Source: Gemmatimonadota bacterium
GTDB taxonomy: Bacteria > Gemmatimonadota > Gemmatimonadetes > Gemmatimonadales > Gemmatimonadaceae
DNA length: 54,407 nt
NCBI GenBank assembly: GCA_023249305.1
Contig: JAHFCU010000012.1
Coordinates: 1 to 54,407, forward strand
Direction of reading: 5' to 3'
The notes under the pieces are model-generated. The model worked only from the letters and a program-made list of their open reading frames with translations. It was not told the origin of the DNA and did no database searches. Shown piece by piece: positions 36,942-45,478 of the stretch. Every line of letters begins with the position of its first letter. Position 1 is the first letter of the stretch. The position numbers and the translations under genes were made by a program.

Positions 36942-36970
36942 TTGATCGCGCGGGTACCGCGGGCTATTTT
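36942..36970 (+). promoter_or_regulatory. Promoter of the truA-purF operon, positioned for a leaderless mRNA
   Basis: TTGATC (36942-36947) and TATTTT (36965-36970) are separated by 17 bases, and the truA ATG lies 8 bases after the -10 element. No Shine-Dalgarno sequence precedes the ATG, and the predicted start point coincides with it. Confidence 0.5.
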
Positions 36971-36977
36971 TCGGTCA

Positions 36978-37751
36978 ATGTCGGGACGCGTGCTCCAGCT
37001 CGTGTTGCATTATGATGGCACCGACTTTTCCGGATGGCAGGTGCAGCCGGAAACGCGCACCGTGCAGGGAGTCCTGGAATCAGTGCTGGCGCGCCTGTGC
37101 GGCGAGCCGGTGCGGGTGACGGGAGCCGGCCGAACGGATGCGGGCGTGCATGCCCGCGGTCAGGCGGCCGGTGTGGAAGTACCGTCGCACTGGACGCCCG
37201 ATCGCCTGAAGCATGTGCTGAACGCACAGCTTCCCGACGACGTCTTCGTGGCGACGGCGCAGGCGATGCAACCGGAGTTTCACGCGCGGTACAGCGCGAC
37301 CAGCCGGCGGTACAGCTATGCGGTGGGGCTCGACGAGACCGCCCGGTCGCCGTTTCGACGGCGCTGGGAATGGCCCGTCTCGAAGCCCATCGACAGCGAC
37401 GCGCTGGCGTGGTGCGCGACCGCGCTCCTCGGGGAGCACCGTTTCTTCGGGTTTGCGGTTCGTGGCACGGCGCCGGTGGAGGACGACCATCGCTGCGAGA
37501 TTCGTCTCGCGCGCTGGCGCACGGTGCCGGGCGGCGCGGTCTTCGACGTTGAAGCCAACCGCTTCCTGCACCATATGGTGCGTTTCCTCATCGGTACGAT
37601 GATCGAGGTGGCCACGCACCAGCGCCCACGCGAAGAATTCGCCGCGCTGCTCACCGCCGAATCTAACGACGAAGTATCGCCGCCGGCGCCGGCCTGCGGC
37701 CTTTGCCTCGAGCAAGTCACCTATCCCGCCGCCCTGTACCTTACCGACTGA
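36978..37751 (+). CDS. truA: tRNA pseudouridine synthase A
   Basis: A 257-residue enzyme that makes pseudouridine at positions 38-40 of the tRNA anticodon stem. LVLHYDGTDFSGWQVQP opens the fold, the catalytic Asp is D54 in TGAGRTDAGVHARGQ, and VEANRFLHHMVRFLIGTM closes it. The ATG at 36978 gives the exact family N-terminus. The longer frame upstream lies antisense to the GAF gene. It is the first gene of a long plus-strand operon; the next gene shares one base with its stop codon (TGATG). Confidence 0.96.
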   Translation: MSGRVLQLVLHYDGTDFSGWQVQPETRTVQGVLESVLARLCGEPVRVTGAGRTDAGVHARGQAAGVEVPSHWTPDRLKHVLNAQLPDDVFVATAQAMQPEFHARYSATSRRYSYAVGLDETARSPFRRRWEWPVSKPIDSDALAWCATALLGEHRFFGFAVRGTAPVEDDHRCEIRLARWRTVPGGAVFDVEANRFLHHMVRFLIGTMIEVATHQRPREEFAALLTAESNDEVSPPAPACGLCLEQVTYPAALYLTD

Positions 37752-38416
37752 TGCGCATCTACCTCGCTTCCGTCACACTCGATGAAGTTCGCTGGGCGTT
37801 TCATGCCGGCCTGATTGACGGCATCGTTGCCACGCCGGCAGTGATCGCTGCCCAGATGCCCAACGCCGATCCGCGCGAGCTCGTGCAGGAGTTGGCGGCT
37901 GCGGTGCCCCTGCCCGTGATCGCATCGGTGCGCGCGGTCAACCGCGACGAGCTCTACAAGGGAGCGCGCGAACTGACACGCCTCGCCGAGCAGGTCGTCG
38001 TCGCCGTGCCGTTGGTCGAGGACGCGCTGCCGGCCATCAAGCGCCTGAGCGCCGAAGGTGTGCGCGTGGCGGCGACGCTCGTGCACAATGCCGCGCAGGC
38101 TGCGTTGGCGGCGAAGGCGGGCGCGGCATTCGTCACCATCGCCGTGGACGCGGCCGCGCACGTGGGCGACGATCCCACGCGAGCCATCGCGGAGTCGCGG
38201 GCGATCTTCGACCGCTTTGGCCTCGAGTGCGACGTCATCGCCGCCGGACCCGCGAGCGCGCGCGCGTTCACGGACGCGATGACGGTCGGCGCGGACGGCG
38301 CGGTGCTTACGACCGAGGTGCTCAAGGCCCTGCTCCAGCACCCCCTTACGGATCGCGGTTTCGATCGATTCCTCGGCGAGATCAGCCGTCGCCCCAAGCC
38401 CCGCCGCCCGCGATGA
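37751..38416 (+). CDS. Transaldolase/fructose-6-phosphate aldolase-like protein lacking catalytic residues
   Basis: A 221-residue protein of the short transaldolase (FSA/TalC) type, colinear without gaps with E. coli FSA over the first 90 positions I compared (MRIYLASVTL versus MELYLDTSDV; VVVAVPL versus VVKVPV). The Schiff-base lysine K85 is Ala85 here, D6 is Ala6 and N28 is Thr28, so aldol chemistry by the known mechanism is not possible. The barrel core (AIKRLSAEGVRVAATLVHNAAQA, AGAAFVTIAVD) is preserved, so the gene is not decaying. It is tightly coupled to truA upstream and to the HtrA gene downstream (ATGA). A regulatory or different catalytic role is possible; none is established. Confidence 0.82.
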   Translation: MRIYLASVTLDEVRWAFHAGLIDGIVATPAVIAAQMPNADPRELVQELAAAVPLPVIASVRAVNRDELYKGARELTRLAEQVVVAVPLVEDALPAIKRLSAEGVRVAATLVHNAAQAALAAKAGAAFVTIAVDAAAHVGDDPTRAIAESRAIFDRFGLECDVIAAGPASARAFTDAMTVGADGAVLTTEVLKALLQHPLTDRGFDRFLGEISRRPKPRRPR

Positions 38417-39813
38417 GCATGCAGCGCCTGACCCCCCTCTGCTTCGCCCTCTTGCTCGCCTGCGAGGGCGCCTCGCCGTCACGCACCGCGGCGCAGGCCG
38501 TCGCAGCACGACGCGACGCAAACGTGCAGATCGCACAGTCGCGGCGCTCGGCGATCACCGACGCCGTCGCCCGCGTCGCCCCCGCCGTGGTCACCGTGCA
38601 GACGGAAACGGTGTTCCGCACCCCCGTGGATCCGTTCGCGTTCTTCTTCGGCCAGAATCAGGGCGGCACGCAGACCCGCTCGGGCATTGGCTCGGGCTTC
38701 ATCACGCAGCCCAGCGGCGTGATTGTCACGAACGCGCACGTGGTGGCGGGCACCTCGAACGTCAGCGTGGCGCTGCGCGATGGAACGACGTATCCAGCGA
38801 AGGTCGTCGGCATTGACGAGATGAACGACCTCGCGGTGCTCAAGATCGACGCACGCGGCCTGCCGGTCGCTCCGCTCGGCAGCTCACGCGACATGCTCAT
38901 TGGCGAGTGGGCCATTGCCATCGGCAATCCCTACGGCTTTCTCCTCGGCAACTCTGAGCCCTCAGTGACGGCCGGCGTCATCAGCGCGACCGGACGCAAC
39001 CTGATGGGCCAGAGCGACGGCCAGGGCGTGTACGTGGACATGATCCAGACCGACGCGTCCATCAATCCGGGCAACTCCGGCGGGCCGCTCGTGAACGCGG
39101 CCGGCGAAGTGATCGGCGTGAACAGCTCCATCTATACGCCCTCGGGCGGTTCGATCGGCCTCGGTTTCGCGATACCGATTGACCGCGCGAAGCGCGTCAC
39201 CGACGACCTGCTGGCGCACGGAACCGTGCGACGGCCGTGGATCGGCGTGAAACTCGCGCTTCCGGAGCAGAACAACCGCGATGCGCTGCGCGGCGGTGCC
39301 GTGATCCGTACGGTCACGCCCGGCTCGCCGGCGGCCACGGCCGGACTCGAGGTCGGCGATGTGATCGTGCAGTCGCGCGACCGCGTCGTGCGCAATGCCT
39401 ACGATTGGGAAGCCGAGCTGCTCGAGATGCGCGTTGGAGAGCAAGCCGACGTACGCGTACGCCGCGGTGGGCGCGAGCGCACGGTGCAGGTCCGTATTGC
39501 CGATCTACCAGAAGTCGCGGCGCAGAAAGTCGCAGTGCTCAAGGAGATCGAGCTGGTCACGCTGACGCCCGCGATCCGCGCCGAACGCAGCGTGCGCTCG
39601 GGACAGGGCGCGGTGGTCTACAAGGTCTCGTCGCGCGTCACCGAAGAGCTGGGCGTGCAGACTGGCGACGTGATCGTGCAGGTGAACCGGAGCGCCGTCA
39701 CGGACGCTCAGCAGGCCGGCCGCTTGCTGGAGTCGCTGACGGGACGCGGCCCGATTCGCATGATCATCGAGCGCGGCGGATTCCTCTACCCTATTGATTT
39801 CCAGATCCGATGA
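38413..39813 (+). CDS. HtrA/Deg-type serine protease, probable lipoprotein
   Basis: A 466-residue periplasmic protease. The signal ends in a lipobox, LLAC (C17), so it is probably lipid-anchored. The trypsin-like domain has H109 (VTNAHVV), D139 (DEMNDLAVLK) and S222 (NPGNSGGPL). One clear PDZ domain follows (about 275-365, TPGSPAATAGLEVGDVIV) and a second near the C-terminus (about 380-460, VTEELGVQTGDVIVQVNR). It degrades or refolds damaged envelope proteins. The ATG overlaps the previous stop by 4 bases and the purB start overlaps its own stop. Confidence 0.92.
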   Translation: MSMQRLTPLCFALLLACEGASPSRTAAQAVAARRDANVQIAQSRRSAITDAVARVAPAVVTVQTETVFRTPVDPFAFFFGQNQGGTQTRSGIGSGFITQPSGVIVTNAHVVAGTSNVSVALRDGTTYPAKVVGIDEMNDLAVLKIDARGLPVAPLGSSRDMLIGEWAIAIGNPYGFLLGNSEPSVTAGVISATGRNLMGQSDGQGVYVDMIQTDASINPGNSGGPLVNAAGEVIGVNSSIYTPSGGSIGLGFAIPIDRAKRVTDDLLAHGTVRRPWIGVKLALPEQNNRDALRGGAVIRTVTPGSPAATAGLEVGDVIVQSRDRVVRNAYDWEAELLEMRVGEQADVRVRRGGRERTVQVRIADLPEVAAQKVAVLKEIELVTLTPAIRAERSVRSGQGAVVYKVSSRVTEELGVQTGDVIVQVNRSAVTDAQQAGRLLESLTGRGPIRMIIERGGFLYPIDFQIR

Positions 39814-41246
39814 CTGACACCGCGACGTGGAGCTCCCCGCTGGCCGAGCGCTACGCCTCGGCGGCGATGCTGCGGCTGTGGTCGCCCGCGTCGCGGTACG
39901 GTCTCTGGCGCCGCTTGTGGCTCGCGCTCGCGGAAGCGGAGCGCGACCTTGGCGCCGAGATCCCCGAGGCGGCGATCGCGGAGATGCGTGCGCATCTCGA
40001 CGACATTGACTTCGCGGCGGTCGCCGCGTACGAGAAGCGCTTTCGCCACGACGTGATGGCCCACGTGCATGCCTTCGGCGACGTGGCACCGGCGGCGCGC
40101 GGTGTCATCCACCTCGGGGCGACGTCGGCTTTCGTGACCGACAACGCGGATCTCATCCTGATGCGGCGAGGCCTCGAGTTGCTCCACGCGCGCGTCATCG
40201 CGGTGCTCCGCACGCTGGCGGCCTTTGCCGCGCAGTGGAAGGACGAGCCCGCACTCGGCTACACGCACCTGCAGCCGGCGCAGCCGACCACCGTGGGCAA
40301 GCGCGCCACGCTCTGGATGCAGGACCTCATCCTCGACCTCGCCGACCTCGACCATCGCGTGGCCGCGCTTCCGCTGCGCGGCGTAAAGGGGACAACGGGA
40401 ACGCAGGCGAGCTTCCTCGCGATTTTCGCTGGCAATCATGCCAAGGTACGCGAGCTCGACCGTCGCGTGACGCACGCGATGGGATTCAACACGTCGCTGC
40501 CGGTCACCGGCCAGACGTACACGCGCAAGCTCGATGCGCACGTGCTTGACGTGTTGGCCGGCGTGGCCGCCACCGCCGCGAAGTTCGCGAGCGACCTGCG
40601 CCTCCTACAGGCTTTCGGCGAGATCGAGGAGCCGTTTGAGAAGGAGCAGATCGGGTCCTCGGCGATGGCGTACAAGCGCAACCCCATGCGCAGCGAGCGC
40701 ATCAACGCGCTGAGCCGGTTCGTGCTGTCGCTCACGCCTAACGCCAACCAGACGCACAGCGTGCAGTTCTTCGAGCGGACGCTCGATGATTCGGCGAATC
40801 GGCGGCTGGCGATTCCGGAGGCGTTTCTCGCGACTGACGCGCTGCTCATCCTGATGGAGAACGTTGCGCGCGGACTCGAGGTGCATCCGGCGCGGATCCG
40901 CCGGCGGCTCGCCGATGAGCTGCCGTTCATGGCCACCGAGGAGCTGATCGTGCGCGCCGTGCAGGCGGGCGCCGACCGTCAGGCAGTGCACGAGGTGATT
41001 CGCGTGCACAGTATCGCAGCCGCGCGTGCCATGAAGGACGAGGGAGTGCCCAACGACATGCTCGACCGGCTGGCCGCCGATCCCGCGTACCCGGTGGCAA
41101 TTACCGACCTGAAGGAGACGCTCGATCCCACGCGCTACACTGGTCGGTCCTCCCAACAGGTTATGGAGTTCCTGGCCGAGACTGTGCAGCCAGTGCTGGA
41201 CGCCGCCGGTGCGGCCGATGCCAGCCGCGAAGAGGTGCGCGTATGA
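39810..41246 (+). CDS. purB: Adenylosuccinate lyase
   Basis: A 478-residue fumarase/aspartase-superfamily enzyme that cleaves SAICAR and adenylosuccinate. Conserved parts are [48 protein letters not shown] and the family signature [15 protein letters not shown], with the flexible catalytic serine in the GSS. It overlaps htrA by 4 bases and purC by 4. Confidence 0.96.
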   Translation: MTDTATWSSPLAERYASAAMLRLWSPASRYGLWRRLWLALAEAERDLGAEIPEAAIAEMRAHLDDIDFAAVAAYEKRFRHDVMAHVHAFGDVAPAARGVIHLGATSAFVTDNADLILMRRGLELLHARVIAVLRTLAAFAAQWKDEPALGYTHLQPAQPTTVGKRATLWMQDLILDLADLDHRVAALPLRGVKGTTGTQASFLAIFAGNHAKVRELDRRVTHAMGFNTSLPVTGQTYTRKLDAHVLDVLAGVAATAAKFASDLRLLQAFGEIEEPFEKEQIGSSAMAYKRNPMRSERINALSRFVLSLTPNANQTHSVQFFERTLDDSANRRLAIPEAFLATDALLILMENVARGLEVHPARIRRRLADELPFMATEELIVRAVQAGADRQAVHEVIRVHSIAAARAMKDEGVPNDMLDRLAADPAYPVAITDLKETLDPTRYTGRSSQQVMEFLAETVQPVLDAAGAADASREEVRV

Positions 41247-42175
41247 GTCCGACCATGGTGGGAACAACTGCCCTGCCCTTGCCCAGTGTGCGGCGCGGCA
41301 AGGTGCGCGACGTGTATGCGGTGGGCGATGGGCGCTTGCTGCTCGTGGCAAGTGACCGCGTGAGCGCCTTCGACGTCGTGATGCGCGAGCTCGTGCCGTA
41401 CAAGGGCGCCGTGCTCACGCAGATCACCGCGTGGTGGCTGCGCCAATTCGAGGAGGAGATCGCGCACCACATGCTCAGCGTCGATGCAGACGAAATCGTC
41501 GCTGCCACCCCTGCACTCCGCCCGCATGTCCAGCAGCTGCGCGGCCGCGCGATGCTCTGCCGCCGCACCGACGTGTTCCCGATCGAGTGCGTGGTGCGCG
41601 GCTACATCAGCGGCTCGGCGTGGAAGGAGTACAAGACGTCGGGGACACTGGCGGGCGAACAGCTGCCGCCGGGGCTACTCGAGAGTGCGCCCTTCACGCG
41701 CCCGATCTTTTCGCCTGCGACCAAGGCCGAAACCGGGCATGACGAAAACATCACGATGGAACAGATGCGTGGCGTCGTGGGCGCGGCCGACGCCGCCGCG
41801 CTCGAGACGCTCGCGCGGCGCCTGTACGAACGCGGCCGCGACGTCGCGGCCTCGCGCGGCATTATCATCGCCGACACGAAATTCGAGTTCGGGCGAGCGC
41901 CCGACGGCCGCGTCCTGCTGATTGACGAGGTCATGACGCCTGACAGCTCGCGCTTCTGGCCGGCCGATCAATACGCGCCCGGGCGCACGCAGCCGAGCTT
42001 CGACAAGCAGCCGCTGCGCGACTGGCTCGACACCGAGCGCCGCGCAGGGCGCTGGGACGGCAACGCACCGCCGCCGACGCTTTCCGACGCCGTGGTCGCG
42101 GCGACAAGCGAGCGCTACCTCGATGCGTTCCGCCGCATCACCGGCGCGCCGCTCGACACGCGGGCGCTGCAATGA
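41243..42175 (+). CDS. purC: Phosphoribosylaminoimidazole-succinocarboxamide (SAICAR) synthase
   Basis: A 310-residue ATP-dependent ligase joining CAIR and aspartate. [29 protein letters not shown] (nucleotide binding), [31 protein letters not shown] and DTKFEFG plus [15 protein letters not shown] are all present. The length matches the longer SAICAR synthase type. The order purB-purC places two adjacent pathway steps in coupled genes. Confidence 0.96.
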   Translation: MSPTMVGTTALPLPSVRRGKVRDVYAVGDGRLLLVASDRVSAFDVVMRELVPYKGAVLTQITAWWLRQFEEEIAHHMLSVDADEIVAATPALRPHVQQLRGRAMLCRRTDVFPIECVVRGYISGSAWKEYKTSGTLAGEQLPPGLLESAPFTRPIFSPATKAETGHDENITMEQMRGVVGAADAAALETLARRLYERGRDVAASRGIIIADTKFEFGRAPDGRVLLIDEVMTPDSSRFWPADQYAPGRTQPSFDKQPLRDWLDTERRAGRWDGNAPPPTLSDAVVAATSERYLDAFRRITGAPLDTRALQ

Positions 42176-42819
42176 ACTTCGCCCGCGAAGGCCGCCCGTT
42201 CATCTTCGCCGCCACGTTGATGGCGCTCGCGATGGGCGCGGCAGCCGATCGCTGGCCGATGCCGCTGCTTACGGCGGCGGCGATCGTGTGCGTCCTGCTC
42301 GCGGTGTGGGTGGCCTATTTCTTTCGCGATCCTGAGCGCCAGGGCGAACGCGGACCGCGACTCGTGATCGCGCCCGCGGACGGCAAGGTCGTGCAGGTGG
42401 TGGAGGTGGACGAGCCCGCCTTCATGCACGGGCGCGCGCTGCGCATCGCCATCTTCATGAACGTCTTTAGTGTGCATGTGAACCGATACCCGGTCAGCGG
42501 ACGCGTGGCGTACACACACCACAACCCCGGCAAGTTCCTGAACGCCGCCGTGGACAAGGCGTCGCTGGAGAACGAGATGTCCTCGGTGGGCCTCGAGAGC
42601 GGCGTGCACCGCGTGCTGGTGCGCCAGATCGCCGGCCTGATCGCGCGGCGCATCGTCACCTACAGCCGGCCCGGCGACCAGGCCGAGCAGGGTGAGCGGT
42701 TCGGGCTCATCCGCTTCGGCTCGCGCGTGGATGTCTACATGCCGAGCGACAGTGCACCGCGCGTGCGCGTGGGCGACCAGACTGCCGCCGGCACCACTGT
42801 CATTGCGGAGCTTCCTTGA
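42172..42819 (+). CDS. psd: Phosphatidylserine decarboxylase proenzyme (short type)
   Basis: A 215-residue membrane-associated proenzyme. Two N-terminal hydrophobic helices (about 10-25 and 30-50) precede [18 protein letters not shown] and the conserved [17 protein letters not shown]. Self-cleavage is expected between G183 and S184 in [11 protein letters not shown], making the pyruvoyl cofactor. It yields phosphatidylethanolamine. Its gene overlaps purC by 4 bases and the phosphatidylserine synthase gene by 1, so the two lipid steps are co-expressed within a purine operon. Confidence 0.93.
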   Translation: MNFAREGRPFIFAATLMALAMGAAADRWPMPLLTAAAIVCVLLAVWVAYFFRDPERQGERGPRLVIAPADGKVVQVVEVDEPAFMHGRALRIAIFMNVFSVHVNRYPVSGRVAYTHHNPGKFLNAAVDKASLENEMSSVGLESGVHRVLVRQIAGLIARRIVTYSRPGDQAEQGERFGLIRFGSRVDVYMPSDSAPRVRVGDQTAAGTTVIAELP

Positions 42820-43721
42820 TGCGACGCCCCACGCTTCCCCGCCCCGCGCTCGTGATGCTGCCCAATGGATTCACGCTCGGCAGCCTATTCTTCGGCATCT
42901 TCGCCATCGTCGCCGCGTCGCGCGGCGAGCACGTGCGCGCAGGATGGTACATCGTCACCGCCGGATTCCTCGACATGTTCGACGGCCGCATCGCGCGCGC
43001 GACGAACACCGGAAGCCGCTTCGGTGAAGAACTCGATTCGCTGGTGGACGCCATCTCGTTCGGCGTGGCGCCGGCGCTCATGATGTACTTCGCCGAGCTT
43101 AATCACACGGGCTGGGACTGGATCTTCGTGTGGCTCTACGTCGCCTGCGCAGTGATGCGCCTTGCGCGTTTCAACATCGAGCAGGCCGGCAAGTCGAAAG
43201 TCTTCTTCCAGGGACTGCCGAGCCCCGCGGCAGGCGGCACGCTCGCCACGTACTACTGGTTCTCGCAAACCGAGCTGTATCAGCAGACCGCCATCGGCGA
43301 CTTGCCGTGGCAGTCCATCCTGCGGTTCCTGATGGTCGCGCTGGCCTTCCTGATGATCAGCAACGTGCCGTACCCGGCGTGGCCGCGCTTCTCGTTGCGC
43401 AATTGGTATGGCGCGTTCGGCGTGCTTTTCTTCATCGCCGTCGTGTTCGCGCTGTTCCTGTTGCCGAAGCAGTTCTTCTTCCCCGTCGGCGTCGCCTACG
43501 TGGCCCTCGGCATCGTCATCGCGATCGTGCGCGGCCTCTTTGACATGCCGTCGCCGTTCGACAACGGCGAGTCGGACGACTTAGACGAAGGTGAGGCCGT
43601 GCCCGCTCTGGCGGGCGCCGCGGTTCGACGCTCGGAGGATCACCACCGCCGCCGGCGGCGCCACCGCGGCCGAGGCGACCGCGGCCCCGACCAGGGCGCG
43701 CCCGAGGGTAACACGCCGTGA
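42819..43721 (+). CDS. pssA: CDP-diacylglycerol--serine O-phosphatidyltransferase
   Basis: A 300-residue membrane enzyme making phosphatidylserine. The CDP-alcohol phosphotransferase motif is complete: D52, D55-G56, A59-R60, G69, D73 and D77 in LDMFDGRIARATNTGSRFG and onward. About seven hydrophobic segments follow. The C-terminal ~50 residues are a charged, His/Arg-rich tail (RRSEDHHRRRRRHRGRGDRG) not needed for catalysis in relatives. ATG at 42819 (TGATG with psd) is preferred over the TTG one codon earlier. Confidence 0.94.
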   Translation: MRRPTLPRPALVMLPNGFTLGSLFFGIFAIVAASRGEHVRAGWYIVTAGFLDMFDGRIARATNTGSRFGEELDSLVDAISFGVAPALMMYFAELNHTGWDWIFVWLYVACAVMRLARFNIEQAGKSKVFFQGLPSPAAGGTLATYYWFSQTELYQQTAIGDLPWQSILRFLMVALAFLMISNVPYPAWPRFSLRNWYGAFGVLFFIAVVFALFLLPKQFFFPVGVAYVALGIVIAIVRGLFDMPSPFDNGESDDLDEGEAVPALAGAAVRRSEDHHRRRRRHRGRGDRGPDQGAPEGNTP

Positions 43722-43975
43722 AATCATTCCGCGTCAGTGTTCATATCGTCCCGCGCAAGGGACTGCTCGACCCCCAGGGCAAGGCGGTCGCCGATGCCCT
43801 GCACACGCTCGGATTCGGCGCGGTGGGTGACGTGCATGTCGGGCGTCATCTCGTGATCGAGACGGCCGCGGCCGACGCCGCCGCGGCGGAGACGTCGGTG
43901 CGCGAGATGTGCGCGCGACTGCTCGCCAATCCGGTCACCGAGGACTACGAGATCGCCGGGGTGATCGCCGTATGA
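43718..43975 (+). CDS. purS: FGAM synthase subunit PurS
   Basis: An 85-residue protein (FRVSVHIVPRKGLLDPQGKAV, LGFGAVGDVHVGRHLVIE) matching PurS, the structural subunit that bridges PurQ and PurL in the three-part formylglycinamidine synthase. GTG start at 43718 overlaps pssA by 4 bases, and the stop overlaps purQ by 4. Confidence 0.95.
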   Translation: MKSFRVSVHIVPRKGLLDPQGKAVADALHTLGFGAVGDVHVGRHLVIETAAADAAAAETSVREMCARLLANPVTEDYEIAGVIAV

Positions 43976-44664
43976 AGTTCGGTATTGTCAGCTTCCCTGG
44001 TTCCAATTGCGACGACGACGCCGTCTTCGCCGCGACGGAGACGCTCGGCCAACCCGGAGTGAAGCTCTGGCACAAGTCGCATGACCTTGAAGGCTGCGAT
44101 GTCATCGTTCTCCCCGGCGGCTTCAGCTACGGCGATTACCTGCGCGCCGGCGCGATCGCGCGATTTTCGCCGATTATGCGCGAAGTCGCGGTGCACGCCA
44201 ACCGCGGCGGGCCGGTGATCGGCATCTGCAACGGCTTTCAGATCGCCTGCGAGGCGGGGATGCTACCCGGCGCGCTGATGCGCAATGCGGGCCTGCAGTT
44301 TCTCTCGATGCCGGTCACGATTCGCGTGGAGAACACCGACACGCGCTGGACCGCGCTCTGCCATGAGGGCCAGCGCCTCACGATGCCCATCGCGCACGGC
44401 GAAGGACGCTACACCGTGGACGCCGCGACCCTTGAGCGGGTCGAGGGTGAAGGGCTCGTGGTCTTCCGCTACGTGGACGCGAAGGGCGAGCCGACCGAGG
44501 CCGCCAACGTGAATGGATCGCTCGACAACATCGCCGGCGTGCGCAACGCGTCCGGCAACGTCGTCGGGCTCATGCCCCACCCCGAGCGGGCGCTGGATCC
44601 CCTGCTCGGCTCCGCCGACGGACGCGTGTTGTTCGAGTCCGTCCTTGCCGCAGTGCACGCTTGA
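43972..44664 (+). CDS. purQ: FGAM synthase glutaminase subunit PurQ
   Basis: A 230-residue class I glutamine amidotransferase. [15 protein letters not shown] opens the protein, the nucleophile is C86 in [13 protein letters not shown], and the His/Glu pair sits in LMPHPERAL near residue 205. It supplies ammonia to PurL. The ATG at 43972 overlaps the purS stop; the upstream extension of the frame is unrelated. Confidence 0.96.
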   Translation: MKFGIVSFPGSNCDDDAVFAATETLGQPGVKLWHKSHDLEGCDVIVLPGGFSYGDYLRAGAIARFSPIMREVAVHANRGGPVIGICNGFQIACEAGMLPGALMRNAGLQFLSMPVTIRVENTDTRWTALCHEGQRLTMPIAHGEGRYTVDAATLERVEGEGLVVFRYVDAKGEPTEAANVNGSLDNIAGVRNASGNVVGLMPHPERALDPLLGSADGRVLFESVLAAVHA

Positions 44665-44675
44665 CCGGAGCAGCC

Positions 44676-45056
44676 ATGCGCCGACTCGTTCTCCTGTTCT
44701 TCGCCGGATCCCTTCCGCTCTCAGCCCAGGCGGTCATTGACCCCGGCATGCCCAAGGCGCAGGTGATCGCGCATCTTGGCGCCCCGATCATCGAACGCAC
44801 CACGGGTGACGCGACGTTTCTGTTCTACAAGAATGGCTGCGAGCGCACGTGCGGCATGAATGACGTGGTGCTGCTGAGCAAGGGCGCGGTGGTGGATGCC
44901 GTCTTCCGCTCGGCGAAGCGCCGCTTCAGCGGTTCCAGCTCTTCGCCGCGCATGATACCGGCCGCCGAGGCGCGCAAGGCGCGGGCGACGATGCCCGCGA
45001 AGCAGCCAGATGGTCCCATCACGATTGAACTCAAGGGCCGCAAGCCCGCGACCTGA
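44676..45056 (+). CDS. Small exported protein of unknown function, BamE/SmpA-like region possible
   Basis: A 126-residue protein from ATG at 44676, which has CCGGAG five bases upstream and starts a signal peptide ([19 protein letters not shown]). Residues about 22-60 ([35 protein letters not shown]) resemble the start of SmpA/OmlA-type domains, in which a GM...V...LG.P pattern precedes a strand. Two cysteines (CERTC) could form a disulfide. The C-terminal half is basic and polar. It lies inside the purine operon between purQ and purL. Role unknown. Confidence 0.65.
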   Translation: MRRLVLLFFAGSLPLSAQAVIDPGMPKAQVIAHLGAPIIERTTGDATFLFYKNGCERTCGMNDVVLLSKGAVVDAVFRSAKRRFSGSSSSPRMIPAAEARKARATMPAKQPDGPITIELKGRKPAT

Positions 45057-45115
45057 CCGTCGCGCACTGCGGCCTGATTCATCGAGGGCGCCACATCCCG
45101 ATTCCACGAACTGCC

Positions 45116-45478
45116 ATGTCCAACTTCAAGCATCCCCAGCATCCGGGCGAGTTCAAGCCGCCCCGCCCGGAAGACTTCCGGAAGCCGCGCACGGAAGACG
45201 AGTACTTCCTGAAGCTCGACGCGGAGCTCATCAAGGCGCACCGCGCGCGGCTCGACGCCGAGCGCAAGCACGCCGAGCGCCACGCGACGCACGGGAAATG
45301 CCCGAAATGCGGCGCCGATCTCAAGGAAACCAAGCATGGGCACATCATGATTGACGTCTGCCCAAGCTGCAAAGGCGTCTGGCTGGACGCCGGCGAGCTC
45401 GAGATGATCGAGCACGTGCACGAGTCGAAGGTGGGCATGTTCGTTCAGGACCTTCTCAAGGGCCTCAGTCAAAAGTGA
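45116..45478 (+). CDS. Small zinc-ribbon (zf-TFIIB-type) protein
   Basis: A 120-residue protein. A charged N-terminal part is followed by a zinc ribbon at about residues 61-87, [14 protein letters not shown] and [19 protein letters not shown], i.e. two CxxC pairs with the GVWLDxGEL extension typical of the zf-TFIIB family in bacteria. Function is unknown. It ends overlapping the purL GTG by 4 bases, and 59 bases separate it from the preceding gene. Confidence 0.8.
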   Translation: MSNFKHPQHPGEFKPPRPEDFRKPRTEDEYFLKLDAELIKAHRARLDAERKHAERHATHGKCPKCGADLKETKHGHIMIDVCPSCKGVWLDAGELEMIEHVHESKVGMFVQDLLKGLSQK

